Shown here: one piece after another, positions 43,905-53,156 of the stretch | Numbering within the stretch: position 1 is the stretch's first letter | Layout: every line of letters starts with the position of its first letter | NCBI GenBank assembly: GCA_963822115.1 | Contig: CAWGGM010000015.1 | Location: forward strand, 434,001 to 498,000 | Length of the DNA: 64,000 nt | Origin: CAWDXG01 sp963822115 | Lineage (GTDB): Bacteria > Myxococcota_A > Polyangia > Polyangiales > Polyangiaceae | Reading direction: 5' to 3' | Notes under the pieces: model-generated | What the model was told of the DNA's origin: nothing | Database searches by the model: none | The model's input: only the letters and a program-made list of their open reading frames with translations | Program-made: the position numbers and the translations under genes

Positions 43905-45491
43905 TTGCGCACCGCTCTGACTGCCTCGCCCAGAAAAGATCGACGCGCCTTGCTGCTCGCAGCCGCCGGCGGGGTGTGCTTCGCGCTCGCGGCCCCGCCG
44001 ACCAACCTGTATCCGGCGGTTCTGCTGGGTATGGCCGTGCTGTTCCTGGCGGGACGCGAGGCTCACGGCATGAAGCGTGCGGCGTTTGTCGGCTGGGTGT
44101 GGGCTGCGTCGGCAGGCGTGGTTGGCATGCGCTTCGTGCCGGTGGTGATCGAGCGCTTCACGCCTGTGGGTTACGCGGGCGGGGTGCTTGCGCTGCTGCT
44201 GCTCTCGGCGTTCCAGGCGCTGAGCTGGGCGGTGGGAATGGCCCTGGCCTTCGTGCTCGAGCGCCGTGCCGGACTCGACGGGCGCGTGGCCTTCGGCGCG
44301 GGCGCGCTCGCCGCGATCATGATCCCGACGGTGTTCGGTTGGACGCCAGCCGGGCTGATCTCGCCGTGGCCCGTGTGGGTGCAGCTTGCCGAGCTTATCG
44401 GCGGTCGCGGCGTATCGTTCGTGCTTGCGGTCGCCGCGGCACTGCTTGCTGCCCCGCTGGTCCGCTTCCTGCCGTGGGGCAGAGCGGGCTCCTATGGCCG
44501 CGCCTGGGCGTCCGCTGGGATCGGCGCCGCACTGATCGCATTTCTGGGCGCCTACGGCGCCGCGCGCATGCCCCAGGTGCGCGCCCGCATGGCGCGGCAA
44601 CCGAAGTACACGGTCGGGGTGGTGCAGGGCGCGGTCGGCGCGCGGCTCCGCTGGAACCTCTCGGCCGAGGACGAAATCGTCGCGCGCCTCAAGCGCCTGA
44701 CCGTCGAAGCGGAACAGCGCGGAGCCCAGCTCAGCATCTGGCCGGAGGCCGCCTATCCGTTCGTGCTCCGCTACGCCGAATCGCGCACGCCGCGCGGCAG
44801 CCGGGGCATCATCGGCGGACCGGTCAAGGGTCCGGTGCTGGTGGGCCTGCTCACACAGCCTGCGCACAGGTTCGGCGAGTACAACTCGGCCGCCATCGTC
44901 GATCGACACGGGGTGATGGAGCTGCCCCAGGCCAAGCAGGCGCTGCTCTGGTTCGGCGAGACCATTCCGTTCGGCCAGTACATGCCCTGGCTGCGCCGCA
45001 TCTTCTTCCGTTCGGGCGGCTTGATTCCGGGGGATGCGGTCGATCTGCAGTACAGCGGCCCAGCCCGCATCGGTGTGCTCATCTGCTACGAGGACACGCT
45101 GGCAGGCATCGGGCGGCGCATCGCCAAGGCGCGGCCGAACCTGCTCGTGAACATCACGAACGACGCCTGGTTCGGACCCACCGCGGAGCCCGAGCTGCAC
45201 CTCCGGTTGTCGGCGCTGCGCGCGATCGAAACGCGGCTGGATCTGGTGCGGGCCGTCAACCTCGGCATTCCCGCCTGGATCGACGCGACCGGTACGGTGC
45301 GCCGTCGCGGCAGCACCGATCGACAGAGCGTGATGCTGGTTTCTCCCACCCTGAACGAGATGTCCCCGACCCTCTATACGAAGGCCGGGGACATGCCGCT
45401 GCTCGTCTTTCTGTTCGCCCTCACGCTCGTCGCAGTGCTTCGAACGCTCTGGGCGAAGCGACGAAGCGAGATTACTGGACCAGATCCTTGA
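43905..45491 (+). CDS. lnt: Apolipoprotein N-acyltransferase
   Basis: A 528-residue inner-membrane enzyme that adds the third acyl chain to lipoproteins. There are eight hydrophobic segments (residues about 15-220), then a carbon-nitrogen-hydrolase domain with the catalytic triad Glu281 (WPEAAYP), Lys344 (AKQALLWFGE) and Cys394 (LICYEDT), plus NITNDAWFG. The best start is TTG 43905. Its presence fits the many lipoproteins in this window. Its 3' end overlaps the HU gene by 20 bp on the opposite strand. Confidence 0.9.
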   Translation: MRTALTASPRKDRRALLLAAAGGVCFALAAPPTNLYPAVLLGMAVLFLAGREAHGMKRAAFVGWVWAASAGVVGMRFVPVVIERFTPVGYAGGVLALLLLSAFQALSWAVGMALAFVLERRAGLDGRVAFGAGALAAIMIPTVFGWTPAGLISPWPVWVQLAELIGGRGVSFVLAVAAALLAAPLVRFLPWGRAGSYGRAWASAGIGAALIAFLGAYGAARMPQVRARMARQPKYTVGVVQGAVGARLRWNLSAEDEIVARLKRLTVEAEQRGAQLSIWPEAAYPFVLRYAESRTPRGSRGIIGGPVKGPVLVGLLTQPAHRFGEYNSAAIVDRHGVMELPQAKQALLWFGETIPFGQYMPWLRRIFFRSGGLIPGDAVDLQYSGPARIGVLICYEDTLAGIGRRIAKARPNLLVNITNDAWFGPTAEPELHLRLSALRAIETRLDLVRAVNLGIPAWIDATGTVRRRGSTDRQSVMLVSPTLNEMSPTLYTKAGDMPLLVFLFALTLVAVLRTLWAKRRSEITGPDP

Positions 45492-45783
45492 GAGCCTTGA
45501 GCGCGGTCGCGCGGACCTTCTTGCTCGCGGGCTTGGCCGGGATCGTGATCGGCTCCTTGGTGAACGGATTGATGCCCTGACGCTCCTTGGTCGCGGGCTT
45601 CTTCACCACGCGGAGCTTCACCAGACCCGGCACAACGAACTCGCCGGGGCCGCGGGCCGAGAGCTGCTTGCGGATGAGCTCCTGCAGCGACTCGAACACA
45701 CGATTGACACTCTTCTTGTCCAGATCCGTTGCGTTGGCGAGCTCGGTAATAACCTGAGCCTTCGTCAGCCTCTTGCCTGCCAT
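45472..45783 (-). CDS. HU-family DNA-binding protein
   Basis: A 103-residue histone-like protein: the N-terminal helices (KRLTKAQVITELANATDLDKKSVNRVFESL) are followed by a DNA-binding arm (GINPFTKEPITIPAKPASKKVRA). It differs from canonical HU, where the arm reads GRNPQTG, but matches a common divergent HU subgroup. SD AGGAGGAAGCGC precedes ATG 45783. It converges tail to tail with lnt. Confidence 0.85.
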   Translation of the reverse strand: MAGKRLTKAQVITELANATDLDKKSVNRVFESLQELIRKQLSARGPGEFVVPGLVKLRVVKKPATKERQGINPFTKEPITIPAKPASKKVRATALKALKDLVQ

Positions 45784-46118
45784 GCGCTTCCTCCTGTGCG
45801 AAACCAGCTTCTTGACGCCGTCTTTCCCGCCCTCTGGGCCGCCAAGCGATCAGTGGATCGCCGGGGAGCCGTCCAAGGCACGCGACGGATAACAGGGGAC
45901 TTTGGGCCGTTCAAGCAGAAAAAAGGGGGCTTCGCGGCCCGATCGAGCATTTTTTCCGCTGCACGGGAGCTCGCGGGGCCCGAGCCAGCAGGAAAACAGG
46001 ACCGCTGTGAGCTACCTCGCGACGCGTCCGGGCTGTCTGCGCCCCCTTTGTCGCCGCGGACCAGTTCACGTGTGAGAGCGCGAACTTGGACGCCAGATCG
46101 CATGCCCTGCGCGAAGCG
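45784..46118. other. 335-bp region without a convincing gene
   Basis: Between HU and YbeY, both on the minus strand. The open frames here (including a 112-residue one on the minus strand) are Arg/Ser-rich and lack a typical start, so they were not called. It should hold the HU promoter and 5' leader. A possible terminator lies at 45919-45940. Confidence 0.6.
45919..45940 (-). terminator. Possible rho-independent terminator downstream of ybeY
   Basis: On the minus strand the sequence reads GGGCCGCGAAGCCCCCTTTTTT: a short GGGC/GCCC stem with a CGCGAA loop, two C, then six T. The stem is only four base pairs, so this is a weak candidate for the end of the ybeY transcript. Confidence 0.35.
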
Positions 46119-46685
46119 TCAGGCGTGTTTTCCGCGGCTTCGCGGGGTGCCCCGCGCCGGCCGCGGCCGGCCTGCCGGCTTGCGCTGTCGTGGGGCCGTC
46201 GTTTCCGGCAGCAGGATCGGCATTTTTTCGGCTCTGGCGGCTTCCGAGCGGGCCACCAGGCGCCGTGTCAGGGCGCTCATCGCGCGTTTTTCGCCCGGCG
46301 TCGCATGGTCGTAGCCGAGCAGGTGCAAGAGGCCGTGCGCGAGCAGGAAACGCACTTCCGACGCGAGGTCGCGGCGTCGACCGCGTGCCTGCCGCTCGGC
46401 GGTATCGAGCGAGATGACAACGTCGCCGAGCAATCGCGGTCCGATGCTGTCGTCGTCCTCGTCGAGAGGAAATGCCAGCACGTCGGTTGGACGGTCCTTG
46501 TGCCGGTGCTGGCGATTCAGCTCATGGATGCGTGCGTCGTTCGTCAGAAGCACACTCAGCTCCGCGTCCTCGAGGCCGAGAGCCGCGAGCATGCGATCGG
46601 CGAGGCGCCGCACGCTGCGCGTGTCCAGTGCGGGTGATCGCGGTGCTTGCCGGCGCACGTAGCTCGGCACTATCGCCTCCGCCAA
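46119..46685 (-). CDS. ybeY: Endoribonuclease YbeY (rRNA maturation)
   Basis: A 188-residue metal-dependent RNase that matures 16S rRNA and handles rRNA quality. The metal site HGLLHLLGYDH (HxxxHxxxxxH) is intact, preceded by RPTDVLAFPLDED and LLGDVVISLDTAERQ. The C-terminal tail (about residues 150-188) is Pro/Arg/Lys-rich and longer than in most YbeY proteins. It precedes HU on the same strand. Confidence 0.9.
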   Translation of the reverse strand: MAEAIVPSYVRRQAPRSPALDTRSVRRLADRMLAALGLEDAELSVLLTNDARIHELNRQHRHKDRPTDVLAFPLDEDDDSIGPRLLGDVVISLDTAERQARGRRRDLASEVRFLLAHGLLHLLGYDHATPGEKRAMSALTRRLVARSEAARAEKMPILLPETTAPRQRKPAGRPRPARGTPRSRGKHA

Positions 46686-46737
46686 GCGGCGAGTTGCTCC
46701 GCCGCGGCCGCCTCCGTCGTACGGGCGCCGGCGGCCG

Positions 46738-47385
46738 TCATCCCTTTGGGATCTTCTTGGCGTCGTCGAGGAAGCGAGCGAGGCCGATGTCCGTCATCGG
46801 GTGCTTGGCGAGCTGGGTGATGACCTTGAACGGAATCGTCGCTACGTCCGCGCCGATCATTGCGGCCTGCACCACGTGCACCGGATGCCGCACACTGGCC
46901 ACGAGCACTTCGGTCTCGAAGGAGTAGTTGGCGTAGATGGTGACGATCTGCTCGATGAGGTTCATGCCCTCTTCGGAGAGGTCGTCGAGCCGCCCGATGA
47001 AGGGCGAGATGTAGGTCGCGCCGGCCTTGGCAGCGAGCAGGGCCTGCGTGGGCGAGAAGCACAGCGTGACGTTCGTCTTGATGCCTTCGCTTTTGAACGT
47101 CCGCACAGCCTTCAGGCCGTCGACGATCAGCGGCACTTTCACCACTACGTTCTTGTGGATCTTCGCAAGCTCGCGGCCTTCGCTGAGGATCTGTTCGGTC
47201 GTGGTGGCGAGCACCTCGGCGGAGACAGGGCCATCGACGACCTCGCAGATCTCGGAGATCGCTTGTTTCGTCGGCTTGCCCGCTTTGGCGAGCAGAGACG
47301 GATTCGTGGTGACGCCGTCGATGGCGCCCATGGCCACGGCTTCCTTGATCTCGCCGATGTCTCCGGTATCGATGAAGAATTTCAT
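46738..47385 (-). CDS. tal: Transaldolase/fructose-6-phosphate aldolase family
   Basis: A 215-residue small transaldolase of the TalC/Fsa type, carbohydrate metabolism. The Schiff-base Lys in VVVKVPLI and the motifs FFIDTGDIGEIKEA, GVTTNPSLL, NVTLCFSPTQALLAAKAGA and YISPFIGRLDD are all present. The start is ATG 47385, preceded by GGAGGAGCG. It is probably monocistronic: 52 bp from ybeY and divergent from a membrane-protein gene. Confidence 0.9.
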   Translation of the reverse strand: MKFFIDTGDIGEIKEAVAMGAIDGVTTNPSLLAKAGKPTKQAISEICEVVDGPVSAEVLATTTEQILSEGRELAKIHKNVVVKVPLIVDGLKAVRTFKSEGIKTNVTLCFSPTQALLAAKAGATYISPFIGRLDDLSEEGMNLIEQIVTIYANYSFETEVLVASVRHPVHVVQAAMIGADVATIPFKVITQLAKHPMTDIGLARFLDDAKKIPKG

Positions 47386-47506
47386 TGGTTGCTTCGCTCC
47401 TCCGGCCGCGCTGGCACGTGCCTCGTGATCGCCTAGCCTCCACAAGGCCGGTTGGCAAGCGGCACTCCCTTTCCAAGGATCCCCGGCCCAAGTAGGTTGA
47501 ATCGAC

Positions 47507-48070
47507 GTGGCCCGCCCTTCGCGCCCCCCTGGCTTCGACATGACGTACCGCCCAGCGGACACGGCGTTCGGTCCGCCGTGGGCGGCGTGGGTGCCGTCGA
47601 TCGTCTACGTGGTCGTCGCGCTGCTCGTGGTGGCGTTCGTCGTCGCCGGAGAGGTGGCCGGATCCAATACCTGGATTCACGTGTACGTCGTCGAGAAGGA
47701 CGTACACCGGGTGATCGGTTCGCAAACGCTGGCTGCCGTCCTGGTGGTGAGCTCGCTCGCCTCGCTGGCGCGCTCGAGCATGCGGGGCGTCAGGCTGCGT
47801 CCGGATGGCCTGGTGTACCGGGACGTGCTCGCGTTCGGATGGCCTCGCGTCAGGCGCTACAGATGGGCGCAGATCGACCGGATCATCCTCGATCAGACGC
47901 AGGTCGCCCTGGAGCTGTGGGACGGCTCCTACGTGCAGCTGCCTCCTGTCGGCGATCGCGCAGGGCTCGCCGCGGCGCTGGAGAAGGTCGGTGCAGCGCG
48001 GGCGATCCCCGTCCGCGGCGGCGCAGGCCTCGACGAGATCCCGGAATCCGCCGAGTTCGACGAGGCCTAG
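47507..48070 (+). CDS. Small membrane protein with PH-like region
   Basis: A 187-residue protein with two hydrophobic helices (about 32-48 and 73-88) and a C-terminal soluble part (GVRLRPDGLVYRDVLAFGWPRVRRYRWAQIDRIILDQTQVALEL in pieces) that resembles bacterial PH-like domains tethered to the membrane. The start is GTG 47507; ATG 47540 is an alternative. It converges with the next gene. No precise function. Confidence 0.6.
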   Translation: MARPSRPPGFDMTYRPADTAFGPPWAAWVPSIVYVVVALLVVAFVVAGEVAGSNTWIHVYVVEKDVHRVIGSQTLAAVLVVSSLASLARSSMRGVRLRPDGLVYRDVLAFGWPRVRRYRWAQIDRIILDQTQVALELWDGSYVQLPPVGDRAGLAAALEKVGAARAIPVRGGAGLDEIPESAEFDEA

Positions 48071-48087
48071 CTCCGGCTGGCCGTCGG

Positions 48088-48411
48088 CTAGATGATCAGC
48101 GCCACTGCCCACATCGCCAGCGAAACCGTGGTCAGGCCCAGGCTGTAGCGCTTCCAGTCGCGCAACGTGGCGGGCTCGCCCTTGGACGTTTGGCCTTCGT
48201 AGCGCGTGATGTCGATGTAGCGGATGCCGATCAGGCCTCCGACAATCGCCCAGAACACAACGCTCAGGATGGACAGCGGTGCCAGGTCGTCGCGGGCAAT
48301 CACCGCTGCGCAGGCGAGCAGGGCAAAATTGCCGAAAAGCATCCAGGCGAAGCGGGTCAGAAGTGCCTTCCCCGAGATGGTCTGGGTCTGGGGGTTCAGG
48401 TTCTGGGGCAT
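48088..48411 (-). CDS. Small integral membrane protein
   Basis: A 107-residue protein with three hydrophobic helices (about 18-38, 48-66 and 90-106) and short loops, from ATG 48411 preceded by GGAGGAAGC. I do not recognise the family. A longer open frame upstream to 48627 was rejected because it has no signal-like start. It converges with the PH-like membrane gene. Confidence 0.6.
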   Translation of the reverse strand: MPQNLNPQTQTISGKALLTRFAWMLFGNFALLACAAVIARDDLAPLSILSVVFWAIVGGLIGIRYIDITRYEGQTSKGEPATLRDWKRYSLGLTTVSLAMWAVALII

Positions 48412-48749
48412 GCTTCCTCCGGTTGATCGCCGCCGCCCGTTTTCGCGGCGGTGTATGCGCGGCAAACGCCGCGCTCTGCGATGAGCCGGATGGCGGCCCG
48501 ACCACCCGAAGAACCTGCCGTGCCCCTCATGGGCGCGACACCCGATGCATGAATCTAGGCACGCCCAGCCCGTCCCGCCACCCCGTCTCCTCACCTTTTG
48601 CGCTTTCTGGCCCGGCCGGACGGGCATAGCCCCCGCGCCAGGGAAGCGTCTGCGCTGGCAGACGTATGAGGAGAGGTTCGGGTCGCGGAATGGCCCGGCC
48701 CAGTCAAAAGCGGGCGACCCGATGCGGCGCCCGATTCAAGGGAGGCACA
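48412..48749. other. 338-bp divergent intergenic region with inverted repeats
   Basis: This lies between the two divergent membrane-protein genes. No convincing gene. Structures visible: a 7-bp stem at 48430-48436/48445-48451 (CCGCCGC), a 7-bp stem with AAAC loop at 48457-48474 (GCGCGGC/GCCGCGC), and an 8-bp inverted repeat CGGGTCGC/GCGACCCG (48679-48686/48714-48721) ending 28 bp before the ATG of the DUF5684 gene. Confidence 0.5.
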
Positions 48750-49148
48750 ATGGACAACAGTGCTGCTGCTGCTGCAGGAATGGTCGCCGCCGCGGTGATG
48801 GGGCTCGTCTATCTACTCATCCTGCTCGTCGTTATCGCGTCGATGTGGAAGCTCTTCACCAAGGCCGGGAAGCCGGGGTGGGCCGCTATCGTCCCCATCT
48901 ACAACATCATCGTTCTGCTCGAGATTGTCGGCAAACCGATCTGGTGGATCGTGCTGTTCCTGATCCCGCTCGCGAACCTCGTCGCGCTCATCCTCATCAA
49001 CGTCGAGCTGGCCAAGGTGTTCGGCAAGAGTACCGGATTCGCGATCGGCCTGATCCTGCTCAGCCCGATCTTCCTGCCGATGCTCGCGTTCGGCAGCGCG
49101 CAGTACCAGGGAGCGCCGCAGATGGGCGTGCCCATGCCCGCCTACTGA
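48750..49148 (+). CDS. DUF5684-type membrane protein
   Basis: A 132-residue protein from ATG 48750 (preceded by GGGAGGCACA), with three or four hydrophobic helices (about 10-32, 45-62, 65-85 and 97-112). The family's signature MWKLFTKAGKPGWAAIVPIYN and LEIVGKPIWW are present. Function unknown. A longer frame from 48666 has no secretion or membrane start and was rejected. It ends 73 bp before the convergent ApbE gene. Confidence 0.75.
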   Translation: MDNSAAAAAGMVAAAVMGLVYLLILLVVIASMWKLFTKAGKPGWAAIVPIYNIIVLLEIVGKPIWWIVLFLIPLANLVALILINVELAKVFGKSTGFAIGLILLSPIFLPMLAFGSAQYQGAPQMGVPMPAY

Positions 49149-49221
49149 GGCGAGGTAGCATTGGCAACGGCGCGGCGCGTATGCGTCGCGCCGCTTGTCG
49201 TTTGTCTCGGCGTGCGCGAGC

Positions 49222-50397
49222 TCAGATCCCGTCGGTGGGTGCCCTGAGGACCTTCACCTTGTCCTTCAGCCGCTTGCTCACGTAGACCTTGTTGTTCTTG
49301 TCGACGATGACCGCGCCGCAGCCCGGTATCGAATCGACGAGCTTCAGCCCTTTCTTCGGGCCGAGGATGAATACAGGGTCGTCGATGGCGTCGGCCGTGA
49401 ACGCATTCGGCGCCCACAGCGTGACGCTGCGCGACGCGGTCGCCGGGTAGCCCGTGCGCGGATCGATGATGTGGTGATAGCGCTTGCCGTTCAGGATGTA
49501 GGCGCGCGCGTAGTCGCCTGCGGTGGAAAAGGCGTGATTGGTCAGCTGGATCGTCGCGAAGTAGCTGCCCTCGGGGCCGCGCGGATCGCGGATACCGCTG
49601 ACCCAGGGCGCACCGTTCGGCTTGTGGCCGTGGCCGAGCAGGTCTCCGCCGGCCTGGACCAGGAAGTCCGTCACGCCGTGCTTCTCGAGCACCGCGGCGG
49701 CCTTGTCGACGATGTAGCCCTTGGCGATCCCGCCCAGGCTCATCGACATGCCCTTCGGGAGCATCACGCTCCGGTCCTTGTCGTTGACCTTGATCTTCCG
49801 GTAGTCGATGAGCTTCTTCAGCCGTTCGATCTTCGCCTTGCTGGGCAGCTTCGGGTGCGCCACCGCAGCGTCGCCGAACTTCCAGACCCCGCTCATCGCT
49901 TCGAAGGTGATGTCGAACGTACCCTCGGAGACCTTGCCCGCCCACAGGCTCTTCTTGATGACCTCGTAGGTCTCCGGGCTCACCTTCACGAACTGGCCGG
50001 TGTGCTGGTTGATGTTGGAGACATCGGTGTGCTTGCGCCAGGCGCTCATCAGCCCCTCGAGCCGCTTCATCTCCTTGAAGGCGTCTTTGACCGCAGCTTT
50101 CGTGGCGTCGACGTCGGCTTTCGGGTTCGTGAACGCGATGAAGTGCACCTTGGTGCCCATTGCCGTGTCCTGGAAGTCGAGCTTCTCCGGCGAGAACGCT
50201 GCCGGCGCAGCGGAAGCGCTCGGCTGCGGTGCAGCGACGGATGCCGCCGGTGCCGCTGAAGAAGCGACGGGCGGAGCAGCTGCGGCCGATGCACTGGCCG
50301 TCTGGCTCGCCGGATGCTCGCAGGCCGCGACAGCCAGGCACAGCGCCAGGCCTCCGAGCAGTCGAAGACGGCGAGCGGGGTGGGCATTCGTTTCCAC
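49222..50397 (-). CDS. apbE: FAD:protein FMN transferase ApbE, lipoprotein form
   Basis: A 391-residue exported enzyme that attaches FMN to Thr of target proteins (for example Na+-NQR/RnfG subunits) in the periplasm. The lipobox is VAACEH; an Ala/Ser/Pro linker (about 27-70) leads to the ApbE domain (DTAMGTKVHF; ISMSLGGIAKGYIVDKA with GGIAKGY; FLVQAGGDLLG; YHHIIDPRTGYPA). It is divergent from the M20 hydrolase gene with a 148-bp gap. No target flavoprotein is adjacent in this window. Confidence 0.88.
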   Translation of the reverse strand: METNAHPARRLRLLGGLALCLAVAACEHPASQTASASAAAAPPVASSAAPAASVAAPQPSASAAPAAFSPEKLDFQDTAMGTKVHFIAFTNPKADVDATKAAVKDAFKEMKRLEGLMSAWRKHTDVSNINQHTGQFVKVSPETYEVIKKSLWAGKVSEGTFDITFEAMSGVWKFGDAAVAHPKLPSKAKIERLKKLIDYRKIKVNDKDRSVMLPKGMSMSLGGIAKGYIVDKAAAVLEKHGVTDFLVQAGGDLLGHGHKPNGAPWVSGIRDPRGPEGSYFATIQLTNHAFSTAGDYARAYILNGKRYHHIIDPRTGYPATASRSVTLWAPNAFTADAIDDPVFILGPKKGLKLVDSIPGCGAVIVDKNNKVYVSKRLKDKVKVLRAPTDGI

Positions 50398-50545
50398 GGT
50401 GCAGGTGAGTCAGGACCAGGTTGGCGGCCTAGTCAAGCCCGGAACCGGCGTCTCGTTCCGGCTGCCCGCTCGGCCGACCGCGCGCTGCCAGCCCCGGCAA
50501 GCCGAATAGCGCCAGGGCTGTCCCTGGCTGGGATATGCTACGCGC

Positions 50546-51724
50546 GTGCAACCTGACCGTACTTTGCTCGACCGTTCGGTCGATGAGCTGGCTTCTACGC
50601 TGACCGCGCTCGCGAAGCGCATCCACGACAATCCAGAGCTGCGCTACGAGGAGCACCGGGCCTCGGGGTGGATCGCCGAGACGCTGGAGCGCACCGCCGG
50701 GGTCGAGGTCGAGCGCGGCACCGGCGGCCTGCCGACGTCGTTTCGCGCCAGGGTCGGCAACGGCAAGGGGCCGCGCATCGCGATCCTGGCCGAGTACGAC
50801 GCGCTGCCCGCCATCGGTCACGCCTGCGGTCACAACCTGATCGCAGCCGGCGCGGTAGGAGCGTTTTTGGCTGTGGCGCGGACCGCCCCCGGCCTCTCCG
50901 GTACGGTGGAAATCCTGGGTACGCCCGCCGAGGAAGGCGGCGCCGGCAAGGTGCGCTTGATCGAGGCGGGCGCGTTCGAAGGGGTCGACGCTGCCATGAT
51001 GTATCACCCCTACGATCGCGACATCCTCGCGCATCCCTCGCTCGCCAGCCTCTGGCTCGAGATGACGTTCCACGGCACGCCCTCGCACGCCGCAGCGGCG
51101 CCCTGGGACGGGCAGAGTGCGCTCACCGCCTGTCTGGAGACGTTCCGTCTCGTCGATTCGCAGCGCGTGCACTTTCGCGACGGAGTGCGCGTGCACGGCT
51201 TCGTCACCAACGGCGGTCAGGCAGTCAACATCATCCCGGAGCTGGCTGCTGCCAAGTTCTCGGTCCGGGCGCGGGGTGCCGTGGAGCGCGACCGCGTACG
51301 CGGCATCGTGGAGCGCTGCGCACGCGGTGCCGCGCTCGCCTGTGGAGTCGAGGTCGAGATCAAGCTCCTCCCCGGCTACAAGAATCTCCGCAACAACATG
51401 ACCGTCGCGGGCTGCTTCGCGCGCGCGATGGAGGCGCTGGGTCGACCCGTTCCGGAGCACGACGACCGCGTTGGCGCGGGCTCGACCGACATGGGCGACG
51501 TGAGTCATGTGGTCCCCGCCATCCACCCGTATCTCGGCATCTGTGACGAGAACGAGACCATCTGCCATCAGCACGCATTTGCCGCCTGCGCGGCGAGCGA
51601 GCGCGGCCACACCACGATGCTGCTCGCCGCCAAGGCGCTGGCGCGAGCGGCCATGGACCTGGTCGAAAGCCCCGATCTCGTGGCACAGGCGAAGCAGGAG
51701 TTCGAGGCGGCGAGGAGCGAATAG
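50546..51724 (+). CDS. M20-family metallohydrolase (amidohydrolase-like)
   Basis: A 392-residue di-zinc peptidase/amidohydrolase. Metal-binding features are IGHACGHNL, LGTPAEEGGAGK (with EE) and the later TDMGDVSHVVPAIHP and HQHAFA His residues. It resembles the M20D/PM20D2 carboxypeptidase-amidohydrolase subgroup (cleaving N-acyl or dipeptide amides). The start is GTG 50546. A lipoprotein gene begins at the base after its stop. Confidence 0.87.
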   Translation: MQPDRTLLDRSVDELASTLTALAKRIHDNPELRYEEHRASGWIAETLERTAGVEVERGTGGLPTSFRARVGNGKGPRIAILAEYDALPAIGHACGHNLIAAGAVGAFLAVARTAPGLSGTVEILGTPAEEGGAGKVRLIEAGAFEGVDAAMMYHPYDRDILAHPSLASLWLEMTFHGTPSHAAAAPWDGQSALTACLETFRLVDSQRVHFRDGVRVHGFVTNGGQAVNIIPELAAAKFSVRARGAVERDRVRGIVERCARGAALACGVEVEIKLLPGYKNLRNNMTVAGCFARAMEALGRPVPEHDDRVGAGSTDMGDVSHVVPAIHPYLGICDENETICHQHAFAACAASERGHTTMLLAAKALARAAMDLVESPDLVAQAKQEFEAARSE

Positions 51725-52453
51725 GTGCGGACGCTTTCACTATCGGGCGCAGCGTTGGTGTTCCTGGCTGCCTGCGGCGGCGGGGCAGGGAACTCGCCAC
51801 CCGTCGCGTCGCCCTCGACGAGCGCCGCGCCGGCCGCTCCGTCCGCGCTGCCGGCGTCGAGCGCGTCGCCGGCACCGGCTGCTTCCGGTTCCGCCAAGCC
51901 CGTGGACGAGACCAGCGACGCCGCCCATGCTGCGCCCACGAATCCCGACGCGGCCGCTGCCCACGAAACCAAGCCCCGGGAGAAGCTCTACCGCATGACG
52001 CCCCACGGCCTCGTGGTCGAGATGACGGGCGTGGAGTTCCGGACGCGCGCCAAGGCCGTGCGTCGGGGGGCTGGGTGGGGCGTCAAGGTCAGCGTGGAAG
52101 CGAAGTCGAAGGACGGCCAGTCGCACGTGCTGCTCGCTCCCGCGCACGGCCCACTCGCGTTTTCTGTAAAGGTCGACCGCGGCGGCAAGGTCGAGGAAGT
52201 CGGCGACACGCGCAAGGGCGACAAGCTCGAGACCGTGGACCAGGGCAAGCCGCTGAAGCTGTCGCGTACCTGGCCCGATACGGGCACTCGGCCCGTCACT
52301 CGCGGCCAGAGCCTGGACCTGCAGGTCGGGCTGTGGGGGCTGGGAGCCGACGCGGATTCCCAGCGCCCCGTGCGACAGTTCGTGGAAGTAAAGATGGTCG
52401 TCGGCAAGGGCAAGCCGCAGGCTGTGGTCTCGCCGCCGGCATCGGCGAAGTAG
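51725..52453 (+). CDS. Secreted lipoprotein, unknown function
   Basis: A 242-residue exported protein from GTG 51725, with a lipobox VFLAACGG. An Ala/Ser/Pro linker (about 23-80) precedes a beta-rich domain (MTPHGLVVEMTGVEFRTRAKAV, GWGVKVSVEAKS) and a basic tail. I do not recognise it. It starts right after the M20 gene, so they are probably cotranscribed. Confidence 0.7.
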   Translation: MRTLSLSGAALVFLAACGGGAGNSPPVASPSTSAAPAAPSALPASSASPAPAASGSAKPVDETSDAAHAAPTNPDAAAAHETKPREKLYRMTPHGLVVEMTGVEFRTRAKAVRRGAGWGVKVSVEAKSKDGQSHVLLAPAHGPLAFSVKVDRGGKVEEVGDTRKGDKLETVDQGKPLKLSRTWPDTGTRPVTRGQSLDLQVGLWGLGADADSQRPVRQFVEVKMVVGKGKPQAVVSPPASAK

Positions 52454-52504
52454 CGCCGGTTCCATGCGCCGGGCGCACTCGCGTTCGTCCGCTATGCTGG
52501 GCGA

Positions 52505-53119
52505 ATGGCGAACCGCAGCGACTGGGACGAGCGATACCAGGTGGGTGACACGCCCTGGGACGTGGGCGTACCGGATCCACACTTGATCGAGCTGGTGACC
52601 AGCGGCCGCGTGTCTCCGGGGCGAGCGCTGGAGGTTGGTTGCGGCACCGGCACGAACGCTCGCTGGCTCGCCGAGCAGGGCTTTTCCGTGGTGGGCGTGG
52701 ACCTGTCGTCGACAGCCCTGGAGCGAGCGAGATCGGCGCCGGACCTGAAGGGGGGATCGCTGGCGGTCCACGCGCTGGATTTCCTGACGGACGAGGTGCC
52801 GGGTGGGCCCTTCGACTTCGTGTTCGACCGCGGCTGCTTCCATGTCTTCGACGAAGCGCCCGATCGCGTGCGCTTCGCGGAGCGGGTCGCCGCGGTGCTC
52901 GAACCCGGCGGTGTGTGGGTGAGTCTGATCGGCAGCACGGAAGGGCCGGGGCGCGATGTGGGGCCGCCGCGTCGCTCGGCACGCGAAATCGCCGACGCGA
53001 TCGAGCCGGTGCTGGCGCTGGAGGAGCTGTCGGCGACGCTCTTCTTCGAACGAGCCGCCGCGTGGCTCAGCGTCGCGCGCCGCCGCGAGGTGCTCGCGCA
53101 GCCCTCTTCGAAGCGCTAG
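52505..53119 (+). CDS. SAM-dependent methyltransferase (TPMT/TehB-like)
   Basis: A 204-residue class I methyltransferase. The SAM motif GRALEVGCGTGTNARWLAEQG and VVGVDLSSTALERA are typical; a DRGCFHVFDE segment follows. The N-terminus WDERYQVGDTPWDVGVPDP matches the thiopurine-methyltransferase-like group. Substrate unknown. It lies downstream of the lipoprotein gene and ends 37 bp before the convergent small Cys protein. Confidence 0.8.
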   Translation: MANRSDWDERYQVGDTPWDVGVPDPHLIELVTSGRVSPGRALEVGCGTGTNARWLAEQGFSVVGVDLSSTALERARSAPDLKGGSLAVHALDFLTDEVPGGPFDFVFDRGCFHVFDEAPDRVRFAERVAAVLEPGGVWVSLIGSTEGPGRDVGPPRRSAREIADAIEPVLALEELSATLFFERAAAWLSVARRREVLAQPSSKR

Positions 53120-53156
53120 CTCCCGGAGCTTGGGCCAGGCCCACGCCCGGACCGGT

